Shown in pieces: positions 1 through 9,570 of a DNA stretch of 64,000 nucleotides (positions within the stretch are counted from its first letter, which is position 1; every line of letters starts with the position of its first letter). The DNA is taken from positions 1-64,000 of the forward strand of contig NZ_LJCO01000033.1 of assembly GCF_001399675.1 (NCBI RefSeq), read 5' to 3'. Origin of the DNA: Paenalicyclobacillus ferrooxydans (GTDB lineage: Bacteria > Bacillota > Bacilli > Alicyclobacillales > Alicyclobacillaceae). The notes beneath the pieces were generated by a model, which did no database searches, had not been told where the DNA came from, and saw nothing but the letters and a program-made list of their open reading frames with translations. The position numbers and the translations under genes are program-made.

Positions 1-73
1 ACGACCGTTAAGACCTCCAGCGCCGATAATACTTGGAGCGCGAGTTCCTGGGAAGGTAGGACGTTGCCAGGCA
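1..73 (+). rRNA. rrf: 5S ribosomal RNA, 3' part (5' end outside window)
   Basis: The sequence carries the conserved bacterial 5S second half: the GTTAAG element, CTCCAGCGCCGAT, and the closing GTAGGACGTTGCCAGGC that would pair with the missing 5' end. The 3' end is placed near 72-74 by comparison with remembered Bacillus 5S rRNA. It is followed at once by a strong terminator, as expected at the end of an rRNA operon. Confidence 0.88.
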
Positions 74-87
74 AGTGAGTAACACAG

Positions 88-117
88 AGGGCTCAGCAGA
101 GATGCTGGGCTCTTTTT
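88..117 (+). terminator. Rho-independent terminator of the rRNA operon
   Basis: An 11-bp stem (88-98 paired with 103-113, two G-T wobbles) closes a GAGA loop and is followed by a T run to 117. It lies 15 nt after the 5S 3' end. Confidence 0.85.
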
Positions 118-279
118 GTGTTGTGTCTTGATTGATTCGCGCGCGAAGGGAAGCGTGGTCCACTGATTCGGTCGGATAATGCGAAAAGAGAGTTGCAAGG
201 ATGACAACCCCGGATAGCAACAGCGCGGTCCATTGGGAGGAGAGGAACAGAGTTTACACTACGTTCGAGCATAAAGACA

Positions 280-299
280 GGGACTCCAGTTGGAGTCCC
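280..299 (-). terminator. Hairpin ending the chemotaxis operon
   Basis: A perfect inverted repeat GGGACTC...GAGTCCC lies 29 nt beyond the cheA stop. On the minus strand it is followed by CTGTCTTT, so the T run is weak. It is the only terminator-like element between cheA and the rRNA terminator. Confidence 0.55.
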
Positions 300-327
300 A
301 TATCGATATCGTCATGCCTTTTGGGTG

Positions 328-2328
328 TTAAGCCCGTAGTTTGTGTTCAAATCCCTGCGAGATGGCAGTGATATCGAGAATCAGGCCGACGTTCCCGTCG
401 CCGAGGATTGTAGCTCCAGAAATGCCTTCAGGGGCTCCGACGCGGTCTGAGAGTGACTTCTTGACAATATCTTGATTGCCGTACAACACGTCAACAACCA
501 TTGCAACGCGTTTCTCTCCGGTTCCGACAACTACGACAGGTAATTGTTTTCTTTGGTCTCTGTTTGCCGGCAGACCAAAGTATTCTCGCAGGTACACGAC
601 CGGCGTCGCAAGTCCACGCAGCAGAAGTGTCGGCTTTCCATGAACACTTTGAATCGATGACGGATGAATTCTGACAATCTCAAACACATTACTTACAGGG
701 ACGACAAAGGTACGATCCGCGATGCCTATCAACAGCCCGGGAATAATTGCTAATGTGAGCGGCAGTTTGATTCGGAAAATTGTCCCCTGGTTAATTTGCG
801 TTTCAATTTCAATCGTCCCACTGAGCCGCTCGATGTGGCTCCTGACAATATCCATCCCTACGCCGCGTCCGGAAATATCACTGACTTTTTCAGCAGTTGA
901 AAAACCAGGCCGAAAAATGAGGTGCAGGCATTCGTTATCTTTTAGCTTTTCTGCTTCTTCAGCAGTGATGACACCCTTTGCAATGGCGGCCTGGCGGATT
1001 TGTTCGGCATCCATTCCTGCACCGTCGTCCTGGATCGTGATGACAACTTTATTGTCCTCGTGACTAGCAGCAAGAGTTACATGGCCTTTCTTGGGCTTGC
1101 CGGCCTGAATCCGTCTTTCTTCAGACTCAATTCCGTGGTCAACGGCGTTCCGGATGAGGTGAATCAGCGGATCGGCTATCTCCTCGATGACGGTTCTGTC
1201 CATGCGCGTCTCTTTGCCTTCCAGCGACAGTTGAACGTCTTTTCCAAGTGTGTGCGCCAAATCCCTGACAATTCGCGGGAACCGCTCAAAGAGCGATTCT
1301 ATTGGAAGCATTCTGGCCATCATAATGTTTTCCTGAAGAGCGCTCACAATGCGCGATACATGTGCAGAAATGTCCCCCAGTGTTGTCACAGCGTCATCTG
1401 TTGCATATTTTTTGGTTAAATGTCGACTTACTTGTTCCATACGCGCTTGGTCAATAACCAGTTCCCCAACCAAGTTCATCAAGGTTTCCAGCTGTTCTAC
1501 ATCCACACGTACTGAGTGGGATTTCCTTACTGTAGTTGTGGATGGTATTTGCTTGTCGTTCCGTTCAACCGATTCCTCTGGTGTTAGAGCCTGTGCAAGT
1601 TCTGAACACAGAACCTCAGCGTATTCTTCGGACGTCACTGCGCGTTGTATTTGTTCGGATTGCAGGTGCGTCGCCAGTACTGCATGGAAACCGTCTATGG
1701 AGGTATCTTCCATGTGCTCAATGTCTTCGAGCGAGGGAGAGACCTGAATGACTTCCCCAGTTTCTTTTAATGCATCCACGCTGAGGTATGCTCGTACACC
1801 ACGCATGACGCTATGAGCGTTAAATCTAAAGTAGACATCATAGACCAGAAGTCCGCGCTGTTGATTTTCCTTCAACTTGATTTGAGATTCTGGAGTAAGG
1901 ACAACCGTGGTCGACATGATCTCGGCATGTGACGGACTATGTTTGGCAGGCCCATGCAGAAAGGCTTGCAGTGCACGTAACAGGTCGTCGATAGGTATTA
2001 CGGCGGTTTCACCGGATACGATACTTTCCTTGAAATGCTGAAGTCCATCGAAGCATTGGAATAAGAGCTGGATCATTTCCTCGGACACGAACAACCGGTG
2101 ATTTCGTACCTCGTCAAGCACTTGTTCAATACCGTGGGTTAGGTTTTTCATATCCTCAAAACCCATGGCGGCACATGAACCCTTTAAAGTATGGGCTACA
2201 CGAAACAGTGCTTGAATCGTCTCATCATCGTCACCATGCTGTTCGAGTTCAACGATTTGCTGTTCCATTCGGACTAACTGTTCATCCAACTCTTCCAGGA
2301 AGGCGCTCATGAAGTCCGCAGAATCCAA
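328..2328 (-). CDS. cheA: Chemotaxis histidine kinase CheA
   Basis: CheA autophosphorylates in response to receptor signals and passes phosphate to CheY and CheB. The 666-residue protein shows the full domain order: an N-terminal HPt domain with phospho-accepting His46 in AHTLKGSCAAMGF, a linker/P2 region, a dimerisation segment around residues 270-340, a GHKL ATPase domain (N box LIHLIRNAVDHGIE, G1 DDGAGMD, G2 GRGVGMDIV) and a C-terminal CheW-like domain. The start is a TTG placed by AAGGAGGG seven bases upstream; this site overlaps the cheW stop region. It is the last gene of the minus-strand operon cheX-cheY-mcp-cheW-cheA. CheR and CheB lie 25 kb away in the motility cluster. Confidence 0.97.
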   Translation of the reverse strand: MDSADFMSAFLEELDEQLVRMEQQIVELEQHGDDDETIQALFRVAHTLKGSCAAMGFEDMKNLTHGIEQVLDEVRNHRLFVSEEMIQLLFQCFDGLQHFKESIVSGETAVIPIDDLLRALQAFLHGPAKHSPSHAEIMSTTVVLTPESQIKLKENQQRGLLVYDVYFRFNAHSVMRGVRAYLSVDALKETGEVIQVSPSLEDIEHMEDTSIDGFHAVLATHLQSEQIQRAVTSEEYAEVLCSELAQALTPEESVERNDKQIPSTTTVRKSHSVRVDVEQLETLMNLVGELVIDQARMEQVSRHLTKKYATDDAVTTLGDISAHVSRIVSALQENIMMARMLPIESLFERFPRIVRDLAHTLGKDVQLSLEGKETRMDRTVIEEIADPLIHLIRNAVDHGIESEERRIQAGKPKKGHVTLAASHEDNKVVITIQDDGAGMDAEQIRQAAIAKGVITAEEAEKLKDNECLHLIFRPGFSTAEKVSDISGRGVGMDIVRSHIERLSGTIEIETQINQGTIFRIKLPLTLAIIPGLLIGIADRTFVVPVSNVFEIVRIHPSSIQSVHGKPTLLLRGLATPVVYLREYFGLPANRDQRKQLPVVVVGTGEKRVAMVVDVLYGNQDIVKKSLSDRVGAPEGISGATILGDGNVGLILDITAISQGFEHKLRA

Positions 2329-2340
2329 TTTAGACCCTCC

Positions 2341-2748
2341 TTAGTTATCAATCAGTTTGGCTAGATCAAGGATGCTGACAAGCGTATCCCCTTTACGTCC
2401 AATACCTTGTAAATAGGCAATTCGGCCCTCTTCCGGAGGGGGTTGAATGTCTTCAAAAGAGAGGACCTGATGGACACTGTCAACGATCATCCCAATGACA
2501 CCGTCACGGTCATTTACTACAACAATTCTGGTGTGATCCGTTGGGTCCTCATCGCTGACTCCGAGACGCTCTCGTAAGCTGGTGACGGGAATAATCTGAC
2601 CACGAAGATTGATGACGCCACGGACACCTGACCTGGTGTTTGGAATATGTGTGATCTCCTGCATCCGAATGATTTCGTGCATGTCTAGAATTCTTATGGC
2701 ATAACTATCGCCGTTTGCACGCACTTCGACGTACTGCTCTGTAGTCAT
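2341..2748 (-). CDS. cheW: Chemotaxis coupling protein CheW
   Basis: This 135-residue protein is a single CheW domain that couples the receptor to CheA. Typical signatures are EIIRMQEITHIPN, GVRGVINLRGQIIPV and the conserved core VSILDLAKLI at the C-terminus. It lies between mcp and cheA with 12-30 nt gaps, so the three are very probably cotranscribed. The ATG follows AAGGGATG. Confidence 0.96.
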   Translation of the reverse strand: MTTEQYVEVRANGDSYAIRILDMHEIIRMQEITHIPNTRSGVRGVINLRGQIIPVTSLRERLGVSDEDPTDHTRIVVVNDRDGVIGMIVDSVHQVLSFEDIQPPPEEGRIAYLQGIGRKGDTLVSILDLAKLIDN

Positions 2749-2779
2749 CCGAGTTTCATCCCTTCACGCCGCTTGGCGA

Positions 2780-4372
2780 CTAGTCGAGTTTGATCTGAGA
2801 CACGTATCCGTGAAGTTCTTCCGCTAGCTGTGCTAATGACTGTGTTGCTGATGCGGTCTCCTCGCTGCTTGCAGCGGCTTGCTGTGCCGCGGCAGCGATA
2901 CTTTCTACAGCACTCATCACTTCAGAGGCCTGCGCCGCTTGCTGTTCACTTGCCGCGGCAATTTCAGCGACTTTATCTGAGGACGAGGTAACCATCGAGG
3001 AAATTTCTTCAAATGCCTGTCCGCTCTGTTGTGTTGATGAGACACCCTCGTTGACGGCAAGTACACTAGCCTGTGTGTTCGCTTGCATCGTCTTAATGAT
3101 TGTTGTGATCTGCTTGGTCGCCTCACCACTGCGCTCAGCAAGCTTCCGGACTTCGTCAGCTACGACAGCAAATCCCCGTCCTTGATCCCCAGCACGTGCG
3201 GCTTCGATGGCGGCATTCAGGGCTAAAAGGTTGGTTTGCTCTGCAATGTCGTCAATTACGCTGACAATCTCACCAACTCGATTGGAGTCTTCGGCTAATT
3301 TTGCAATTTGATTGCTAACCTTGTTCATGCCCGTTACAGCTGTATTGACAACTGTTTGCCCTTGTCGGGTAACATCCGTTGTTTTCGACGATAACGCAGA
3401 GGCCTCCTCTGCGTTCTTGGCTACGGTATGAATTGCACTCGACAGTTCCTTGAATAAATCGTTCACCGTTTCTGCAGACTCTGCTTGGGACGTGCTTCCT
3501 GATGCGACTTGTTCGGTTGCTGCCGATATCTCTTCGGAAGCCGCCGATACACTGTCGGCAGCAGATTTGACGCCACTCATAATCCTTTTCAGACCACCAA
3601 TCATGTCATTGACAGCCTGTCCCAAAAGTCCAATTTCATCTCGACTCTTTACGTCTGCACGTTTACGCAGATCCCCGATTGCCACCTGTTGCATCAACGA
3701 AACTAATCGCATTAACGGGCGCGAAATCTGTACAGATTGATAGAATCCCAAGATTAACGCTACTATCACCGCGAAGACAGTCGCAAGAATCATAAACAGT
3801 GAAGTGTGCGCACTTGCTGTGGTTTGTGCTTCAGATTTTTGCTCCAGGCTTGTACGGATGGCCTGATTTGCCGACTTCAGTTCACTGTCGATGGTGGTGG
3901 CAATCTGAAACAAGTTCTGTTGTTGCGCATTTTGAAGTGCCAACGCTTGGTCCGAAATCAGCGTCACGGTTTCTGTACCTGCGTAAAATTTACTTTGTTC
4001 GTTGAGCACGGTCTGGAAGCTGGCTTTGATCTTTTGATCTGTGATCAGCGGGGAAGTACTGGCGACCAAATTTTTAATGTCCGTGTTATATTGCTGGATT
4101 TCTGTCATATCGTTCTGACCATCCACCAGCAAGTAATCGCGGAGCAGGCTCACTTCTTGGGATGCATCGTATTGAATCGTCTTGGAATTAGACAGAACCG
4201 TGTCTTCTTCTTGCAACATGGAGGAGTATTTATGATCAATACTCCTCGAGGATACGATGCTGTAGGTACTGGTTACTATCATGATGATGACAATCAAGAT
4301 GTTCATGAACAATATTTTACCTTTTACGGTAAAGCGGATTCCAAAACCTTTCGACGAAGTCTCACTTGCCAT
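2780..4372 (-). CDS. Methyl-accepting chemotaxis protein
   Basis: A transmembrane chemoreceptor of 530 residues. It has an N-terminal membrane segment (about residues 18-40), an extracytoplasmic helical sensor region of about 150 residues, a second membrane segment (about 193-215), a HAMP domain and a long cytoplasmic signalling domain. The signalling tip contains the near-invariant [19 protein letters not shown]. The sensor resembles four-helix-bundle types, so no ligand can be read from sequence. No C-terminal CheR-tethering pentapeptide is seen. It is encoded within the che operon, so it may be the main receptor partner of this CheA-CheW pair. Confidence 0.93.
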   Translation of the reverse strand: MASETSSKGFGIRFTVKGKILFMNILIVIIMIVTSTYSIVSSRSIDHKYSSMLQEEDTVLSNSKTIQYDASQEVSLLRDYLLVDGQNDMTEIQQYNTDIKNLVASTSPLITDQKIKASFQTVLNEQSKFYAGTETVTLISDQALALQNAQQQNLFQIATTIDSELKSANQAIRTSLEQKSEAQTTASAHTSLFMILATVFAVIVALILGFYQSVQISRPLMRLVSLMQQVAIGDLRKRADVKSRDEIGLLGQAVNDMIGGLKRIMSGVKSAADSVSAASEEISAATEQVASGSTSQAESAETVNDLFKELSSAIHTVAKNAEEASALSSKTTDVTRQGQTVVNTAVTGMNKVSNQIAKLAEDSNRVGEIVSVIDDIAEQTNLLALNAAIEAARAGDQGRGFAVVADEVRKLAERSGEATKQITTIIKTMQANTQASVLAVNEGVSSTQQSGQAFEEISSMVTSSSDKVAEIAAASEQQAAQASEVMSAVESIAAAAQQAAASSEETASATQSLAQLAEELHGYVSQIKLD

Positions 4373-4457
4373 ATTACCCTACCCCCTGTCTTTGGTAAGC
4401 TTTAGTATGGAATATAGTGAAATACGAAAGTGTGGATAATGTCACGCACGTAAAATG

Positions 4458-4820
4458 TCACGCATTTAATAAGCGTGTGATTTCGTTCAAGATCTTTGTA
4501 CTGTCGAACGGTTTTACGATAAATCCCTTCGCACCAGCCTTGACTGCATCCATCACCATATTCTGCTGTCCCATCGCTGAGCACATGAGAATTTTTGCAT
4601 TGGGGTCCTTAGCCCTGATGGCTCGCACTGCTTGAATTCCGTCCATTACAGGCATCGTGATGTCCATGGTTACGATATCGGGAGCGTGCGTGCCGTACTG
4701 CTCAACTGCTTGCTCGCCGTTCTCTGCTTCTGCAACAATTTCGTGTCCTCCGGATGTGAGGATATTTTTAAGCATCATTCGCATAAACGCCGCATCATCT
4801 GTAACAAGAATTCGTGCCAT
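4458..4820 (-). CDS. cheY: Chemotaxis response regulator CheY
   Basis: A 120-residue stand-alone receiver domain. The acidic pair is Asp8-Asp9, the phospho-acceptor Asp53 (MDITMPVMDG), the switch residue Ser81 and the conserved Lys103 (VKPF). CheY-P binds the flagellar switch (FliM/FliY, encoded here at 54.6-56.7 kb). Its partner phosphatase CheX lies directly upstream. There is no second cheY between fliY and fliO, where Bacillus has its copy, so this is likely the motility CheY. Confidence 0.94.
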   Translation of the reverse strand: MARILVTDDAAFMRMMLKNILTSGGHEIVAEAENGEQAVEQYGTHAPDIVTMDITMPVMDGIQAVRAIRAKDPNAKILMCSAMGQQNMVMDAVKAGAKGFIVKPFDSTKILNEITRLLNA

Positions 4821-4871
4821 GTCAGTTCACCTCAGTTGAATTGTCACTTGCTTAAGGATTCATAGATATCC

Positions 4872-5333
4872 CTATTTTCTCTCATCTGTCATCCAAACTA
4901 CATTCATCTCGCCGCTGTTGCTCAATTCCAGTGGAAGGTGAACCCCTCTCTGAAAGCCGGCGATTTTCGTTTCTCCAACCAACACTGTCGGAGGGGAAAT
5001 GTTCACTGTGATCCCAAGGTTTGATAGTGTTGATACGGCATTCCCGGCCACCATGTTGCCAATCTCTCCAACAAAGCTTTCCAGCATCTCGGCTTCCAGT
5101 GTCACGCCATACATCGCTTCGGCAACGTCAGAAAAGGTTGCTGCAGATGCGTCCAATACAAGACGGCCCTGCAGTTCGCCAATAACCGCTATGAGTACTC
5201 CCATGCTGGCTTGGACGTATGACCCATGAACAAGCAACGGTTTGTGATGCGGTCGCATTGATAATGGGATGACTGTAGCAACAGCACTGAGCGCACTGTC
5301 AAGGACATCGTTCTCAGAGATCGTTGTGCTCAA
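4872..5333 (-). CDS. cheX: CheX-type CheY-P phosphatase
   Basis: A 153-residue CheC/CheX/FliY-family protein that hydrolyses CheY phosphate. The active-site helix is seen as SFVGEIGNMVAGN, matching the E-x2-N signature; only one such helix is present, as in CheX rather than CheC. An upstream in-frame ATG at 5405 has no ribosome site. TTG at 5333 is preceded by AAGGAGGA with 7 nt spacing and gives the normal N-terminus, so it was chosen. It is the first gene of the che operon, directly before cheY, its substrate. Confidence 0.88.
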   Translation of the reverse strand: MSTTISENDVLDSALSAVATVIPLSMRPHHKPLLVHGSYVQASMGVLIAVIGELQGRLVLDASAATFSDVAEAMYGVTLEAEMLESFVGEIGNMVAGNAVSTLSNLGITVNISPPTVLVGETKIAGFQRGVHLPLELSNSGEMNVVWMTDERK

Positions 5334-5417
5334 GTTGCTGTCCTCCTTAAATAGCTTCGTGTGCCCGTATGGGTGTGTAATCGCTTTTTGCGAGGTGTGA
5401 CGCATACTAGGTGCTTA

Positions 5418-5448
5418 AGTATAATCTGTAAAATTGATGATGTGTCAC
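5418..5448 (-). promoter_or_regulatory. Candidate promoter of the che operon
   Basis: On the minus strand GTGACA (5448-5443) and TATACT (5423-5418) are separated by 19 bp, which is longer than ideal. They lie about 85 bp upstream of the cheX start in an AT-rich gap. No clear sigma-D motif was found here. Confidence 0.35.
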
Positions 5449-5608
5449 CACCTTGTCCTATAAACATCAAATGTTTTCCAAGGCTATCATGCTCAACAAT
5501 AGGAAAGTGACAATATTTATATCGAAGACATCACACACACTCAGGGAATATATGAAACGTATTTTTTGTGGTAAAATCTGGTATATAGACTGCTCTGGAA
5601 ATCGAGGA

Positions 5609-5640
5609 GCCCTCGACGCATCTAAATAGAGCGCGAGGGC
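5609..5640. other. Stable hairpin downstream of the penicillin-binding protein gene
   Basis: GCCCTCG-a-CGC (5609-5619) pairs with GCGCGAGGGC (5631-5640), a 10-bp stem with one bulge and an 11-nt loop. Neither strand has a good T run, so it is only a possible terminator for the gene ending at 5759. The rest of 5406-5758 holds the che promoter region and no convincing gene. Confidence 0.4.
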
Positions 5641-5758
5641 CTTTGGCGGATGATTTCTGGAATTTCACTTCAGTGTGTTGCCTTATTTTTGATGCTCAGT
5701 ATCGCCGTGTAGGCTTTCGTTGCGGCTGTTGCTATGAACGGTTCCGTGATGCTCGTGC

Positions 5759-8344
5759 TCACGAAGTTGAATTGGAACTGTTGCCCACCGTACCGCCGGT
5801 CGAGTTTGAATTCCCGGTGCTGTTTCCTGTAGGATTCGTGCTTCCTGTACTGTTGCCGGTTGAGTTTTGTGTGCCTGATCCGCTTCCCGTCTGTGACCCG
5901 GTGGAACCACTCGAACCGCCACCGGATCCACTCGACCCACCACTCGAGCCGCTCGTTCCGTTTGACCCACTGGAGCCGCTGGAACCGGTCGAATTTGAGG
6001 ATCCTGTTGTGTTCGTGGTTCCGGTTTGATTCTGAGTACCGGTTGTATTCTGGCTGCTGCCAGCGCCTAGGTTGTTCCCAGTGGACGAACCTGAACCACT
6101 CAGTCCGCCGGGGACTGTGAACGTGATGGTTTGCGGGCTTCCAAGGGGCGTTCCGTTTGAACTCAAGGCCTGCACAGAATATTGATATGTACCGCCAGGT
6201 GTCACGCTTTGATCAAGATACGCGGGCTTGCTGGTGGTTGCAATCTCTACGGCCGATCCCGATGAGGAACTCGAACCGACTCCGCCAGTCATCGCCCGGG
6301 TGACAGCATAACTTGATGCACCGGGAATCTTTGCTGACCATGTCAGATTGACTCCTTTTGCTTGTGCGTTCCAACTCGCGTGCAGACCTGAAACAGGGGT
6401 CTGCAATGCATAGGCCGCGTTGGCCGTGCCTAGGGACGCCGGGAAGGGGCCAGCTGAGAACTGTTCCGGTGAGCGTCCGGCTTCTGCAAGCCGCGTAATA
6501 TCCCCAAAGATCCTGGCTGCGTTGGCGGACGGATCGAGCGGTGCCATGGTCAGGTGGTGTTGGGGAGAAGAATTGTCGTACCCGAGGTAGATGGACCCGA
6601 CCATGTTGGGCGTATAACCGTCAAACCACGCATTTCTAACCCAGTTGTAATAACCTGTCAACCCAGAACTGTACTGTACCGTTCCTGTTTTACCAGCCAC
6701 GGCCCAGCCGGGAACCTGCGCGGATGTCCCCGTGCCGTAAGCGACGACGTCTTGCATTAACCGCGTCAAGGTGGTGGCGGTGGAAGGAGACATAATGGTT
6801 TTCGTCGTTAATTTGGGTCGGTACACCGTCTGCCCATCTTGATTCGTGATTTGCGTAATGAGGTGTACCTGCACTTGAACACCCTGGTTGTCAAATGGCT
6901 CGTAGGCTTGCGCCATCTCGACTGCATTTACCCCGTACTGCATACCGCCGATGGCAACGCCAAGGTGTTCACGGTCCGTTGCGGTCAACTGAATACCGTC
7001 GTTCATCGCGAACGCGGTCCCCGTTTGCAGACCAATCTGCTGAAGTAACCAAACGGATGCAATGTTCTGTGACTCCTCGAGTGCATATTGCAGAGTGACC
7101 TTTTTCGGGCCGTTTGGACCTTCCCAGTTCGCCGGTGTGTATCCGCCGCCGAAGTTCTGCGGCTGGTTGTTCAAGATGGAAGTTGGTGTCCAGTTCCCGC
7201 TTTGGATGGCTGGTGCGTACTCCATAATCGGTTTGATGGAGGAGCCAGGCGAGCTGTTGCTGAAAATGCGGTCGATGCCGAGCCGTGTGTAGCCTTGTTT
7301 GCGCGATCCCGCTGCACCGAGAATCCCGCCCGTTTGCGGGTTCACAAACACGGCGGCACCTTCTACGACCGTTCCCTGCGTAGGTCCGGGGAAATCCCCG
7401 TTGTAGTTGGTGCTCCAAAATACAGTGTGAACCGCCTTCTGGACTTGCGGATCGATGGTGGTGTAGATCTTCAACCCGCCTTGCAACAGCTGTTGAGGCG
7501 TGATACCGGCTTTGGCTGCGTAATCAAACAAGACGTTCGTGAAGAGCGGATGTGTGTTCCAACCGTCTTGTGAGATGGAATGGTATTTTACGCCAAGCGG
7601 GGTCTTCTCGGCTGCAGCAGCCTGTGCCTGTGTGATGTACCCGTAGGTAGCCATATTTTGCAAGACTTGGTTGCGTCGTTGTAGGGCTGCGTGCGGGTGT
7701 AAAAGCGGATCGTATCCGGTTGGAGCTTGTGGCAGTCCTGCAATTAAGGCTGCCTCGGGGAGTGTCAGTGCGTTTGGATTCCGTTCAATGTCAACACCAA
7801 AATAGCGTAAGGCAGCCTCACGCACGCCGACTGCATTTTCACCTAAAAATACCTTATCCAGGTACATAGACAAGATCTGCTGCTTGGTAAAGTATCTGCT
7901 CAGTTGCACGCCCATGGCGATTTCCTGCAATTTGTAGGACAGGGTCTTATTATCGTTCAGATAGACAATCTTTGCGAGTTGTTCCTGAATGGTGCTCGCA
8001 CCTTGGCTGGCTTGCCGATTTCTAAGGTCAACGTACAGGGCCCGAAAAATCGACCTGATATCGATGCTCGATCCGGTCCAATACGTGTGGTCCTCTGTGG
8101 CCACGACAGCGTTTATCAAGTCCGTCGGGATCTGACTGTACGTCATATTGGACGGTGGTGTACCAATCTTCATGTAGACATGCCTCGCTTGATCGTAGAC
8201 CACGGTTTGTTCAGGCGGGCTCGTAAGCTTGGTGAGATCAATCGGCGTTCTTTTCAAGTACGTGACCAGGGCAAATGCACACGAAACCGTCACCAACGGT
8301 ACGGTCACCGCACTAAAGATAGCTGCCTTCATCCAGAACTTCAT
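5759..8344 (-). CDS. Class A penicillin-binding protein (PBP1A-type transglycosylase/transpeptidase)
   Basis: A bifunctional peptidoglycan synthase of 861 residues. It has a short cytoplasmic N-terminus, one membrane anchor (about residues 5-27), a GT51 glycosyltransferase domain (catalytic Glu in ATEDHTYW; SQGASTIQEQLAK) and a transpeptidase domain with SxxK (SSIK), SQN and KTGT motifs. A fibronectin-III-like domain near the C-terminus is followed by a tail of about 110 residues made almost only of Ser, Gly, Thr and Asn. The start at 8344 follows GGGAGG with 6 nt spacing; a longer reading frame upstream lacks a ribosome site. The GT51 motif has Tyr where many homologs have Phe. The low-complexity tail may anchor or space the enzyme in the wall (inference). 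Confidence 0.93.
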   Translation of the reverse strand: MKFWMKAAIFSAVTVPLVTVSCAFALVTYLKRTPIDLTKLTSPPEQTVVYDQARHVYMKIGTPPSNMTYSQIPTDLINAVVATEDHTYWTGSSIDIRSIFRALYVDLRNRQASQGASTIQEQLAKIVYLNDNKTLSYKLQEIAMGVQLSRYFTKQQILSMYLDKVFLGENAVGVREAALRYFGVDIERNPNALTLPEAALIAGLPQAPTGYDPLLHPHAALQRRNQVLQNMATYGYITQAQAAAAEKTPLGVKYHSISQDGWNTHPLFTNVLFDYAAKAGITPQQLLQGGLKIYTTIDPQVQKAVHTVFWSTNYNGDFPGPTQGTVVEGAAVFVNPQTGGILGAAGSRKQGYTRLGIDRIFSNSSPGSSIKPIMEYAPAIQSGNWTPTSILNNQPQNFGGGYTPANWEGPNGPKKVTLQYALEESQNIASVWLLQQIGLQTGTAFAMNDGIQLTATDREHLGVAIGGMQYGVNAVEMAQAYEPFDNQGVQVQVHLITQITNQDGQTVYRPKLTTKTIMSPSTATTLTRLMQDVVAYGTGTSAQVPGWAVAGKTGTVQYSSGLTGYYNWVRNAWFDGYTPNMVGSIYLGYDNSSPQHHLTMAPLDPSANAARIFGDITRLAEAGRSPEQFSAGPFPASLGTANAAYALQTPVSGLHASWNAQAKGVNLTWSAKIPGASSYAVTRAMTGGVGSSSSSGSAVEIATTSKPAYLDQSVTPGGTYQYSVQALSSNGTPLGSPQTITFTVPGGLSGSGSSTGNNLGAGSSQNTTGTQNQTGTTNTTGSSNSTGSSGSSGSNGTSGSSGGSSGSGGGSSGSTGSQTGSGSGTQNSTGNSTGSTNPTGNSTGNSNSTGGTVGNSSNSTS

Positions 8345-8446
8345 ATAAACCTCCCGAAACACACTCGGAGCTCCGAGCTGGTTTTCAAGTCCTTTGTTTC
8401 CTTTGTAACGATATGCCACACGTCTGAAACAATATATCATGCCTCT

Positions 8447-8500
8447 GTATACCATGAATTCACTCTCTGTATACGGTGAATCCTCTCTGCCATAGTATAC
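8447..8500. promoter_or_regulatory. Triple GTATAC motif upstream of the PBP gene
   Basis: Three copies of the palindrome GTATAC start at 8447, 8469 and 8495. The first two sit in a longer direct repeat (TCTGTATAC followed by TGAAT). They lie 100-155 bp upstream of the PBP start. Spacings near 22 and 26 bp would place them on roughly one face of the helix, which suggests an operator or a promoter region. Confidence 0.4.
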
Positions 8501-8584
8501 GGGAAATGTGAAGAATCTTTGGAGGGACCTTGTGATTTGTTTGGTTGTTGTGGAGGGAAGATAATAATTCGGAGGTTCATACCA

Positions 8585-8719
8585 ATGTCTAACTATCCAA
8601 CTCATCGTCGTCAGCTGCTACTCGTTGGAATGCGGGCTGTCGAATGCAACGGGTTAACCGAGCAGTATTGGGCGCAGTACCTCTTTGGCGAACGCAATAA
8701 ACGTATGCACAATCGGTGA
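8585..8719 (+). CDS. Possible small ORF, 44 residues, unknown
   Basis: A 44-codon frame starts at an ATG preceded by GGAGGTT with about 9 nt spacing, and ends inside the 3' end of the convergent lysR gene. It is rich in Arg/His and has no recognisable domain. The good ribosome site is the only positive evidence; the overlap with lysR means the second half could be a chance frame. Confidence 0.2.
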   Translation: MSNYPTHRRQLLLVGMRAVECNGLTEQYWAQYLFGERNKRMHNR

Positions 8720-9550
8720 ATCATTGTCTTCGCGCCACGCAAGCGCGGTTTCAAACGCAGGCAGGGCATCTTCTAGAGGTTGATAGACCACGCCTTGAAC
8801 CTTAAATTGGCTCAGAGACTCAGGGACAAGTGAGATGCCCATACCAATGGAGACGAAGCCTACGATAGATTCAAGATGGTCAACCTCGAGTTCAACCCTC
8901 GGAATAAATCCGCCTCTGCGGCAACAGGACATCATGGCATCGTAATAGCTCATGCCTGCGTTTCGCGGTGTCAGAATAAACGTTTCGTGGGCAAGCGACG
9001 CAACTTTAATCGGGGTCACACCATCTGCGAGGGGATGGTGTTCCGGAAGCGCAACCATGATCCGTTCCTTTCGAATTGGAAGAAACCGGAGTTCATCACT
9101 TTGGACGGGTGGGATAAGATGACCAATACTCACGGATCGATTCATCAGTGCGGGCACCTGATCGGAGGTTACGAGCCTGCGCAAAACGACTTCCACGTGG
9201 GGGTAAGCGGCGCTGAACTTACGGATGATAGCCTGAAGGTCATAAATGGTAGCGCCAGTAAATGCAATTACGAGTTCACCGGTTTCACCCCGCGCGGCGT
9301 GTTGTGCGCGGGTTAAAGCATGCTCGGCCATATTCAGGATCTGCTTTGCATACTCGTAAAACTCACGGCCAGCCTTTGTGAGCTCTACGTGTCGCTTGGT
9401 ACGGTGAAACAGGCTCACTCCAACCTCTGTTTCCAGGTCCGCAATCTGCTTACTCAGTGGAGGCTGTGAAACGTTGAGTGACTTCGCAGCCTGTCCGAAG
9501 TGAAGTGTCTCAGCGACGGCGACGAAATACCGCAAGTGCCGCAGTTCCAT
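8654..9550 (-). CDS. LysR-family transcriptional regulator
   Basis: A 298-residue LysR regulator. The winged HTH (residues 1-60) contains FGQAAKSLNVSQPPLSKQI, and the remainder is a periplasmic-binding-like effector domain. It is divergent from the peptide transporter/M20 operon, so by the usual LysR arrangement it probably controls that operon and itself. A perfect inverted repeat 21 bp upstream of its start (9571-9585) and the repeat array at 9757-9871 are candidate binding sites. The effector is unknown; a peptide or N-acylated amino acid would fit the neighbours. Confidence 0.93.
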   Translation of the reverse strand: MELRHLRYFVAVAETLHFGQAAKSLNVSQPPLSKQIADLETEVGVSLFHRTKRHVELTKAGREFYEYAKQILNMAEHALTRAQHAARGETGELVIAFTGATIYDLQAIIRKFSAAYPHVEVVLRRLVTSDQVPALMNRSVSIGHLIPPVQSDELRFLPIRKERIMVALPEHHPLADGVTPIKVASLAHETFILTPRNAGMSYYDAMMSCCRRGGFIPRVELEVDHLESIVGFVSIGMGISLVPESLSQFKVQGVVYQPLEDALPAFETALAWREDNDSPIVHTFIAFAKEVLRPILLG

Positions 9551-9570
9551 GCATAGCCCCCCAACCGCTG

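Noticed and set aside
8-220. 70-residue minus-strand frame at the left edge
   Set aside because: It runs through the 5S rRNA and its terminator; no ribosome site or domain.
5643-6029. Pro/Val/Leu-rich plus-strand frame
   Set aside because: It is the antisense reading of the Gly/Ser/Thr repeats of the PBP tail; the pattern is a by-product of that low-complexity sequence.
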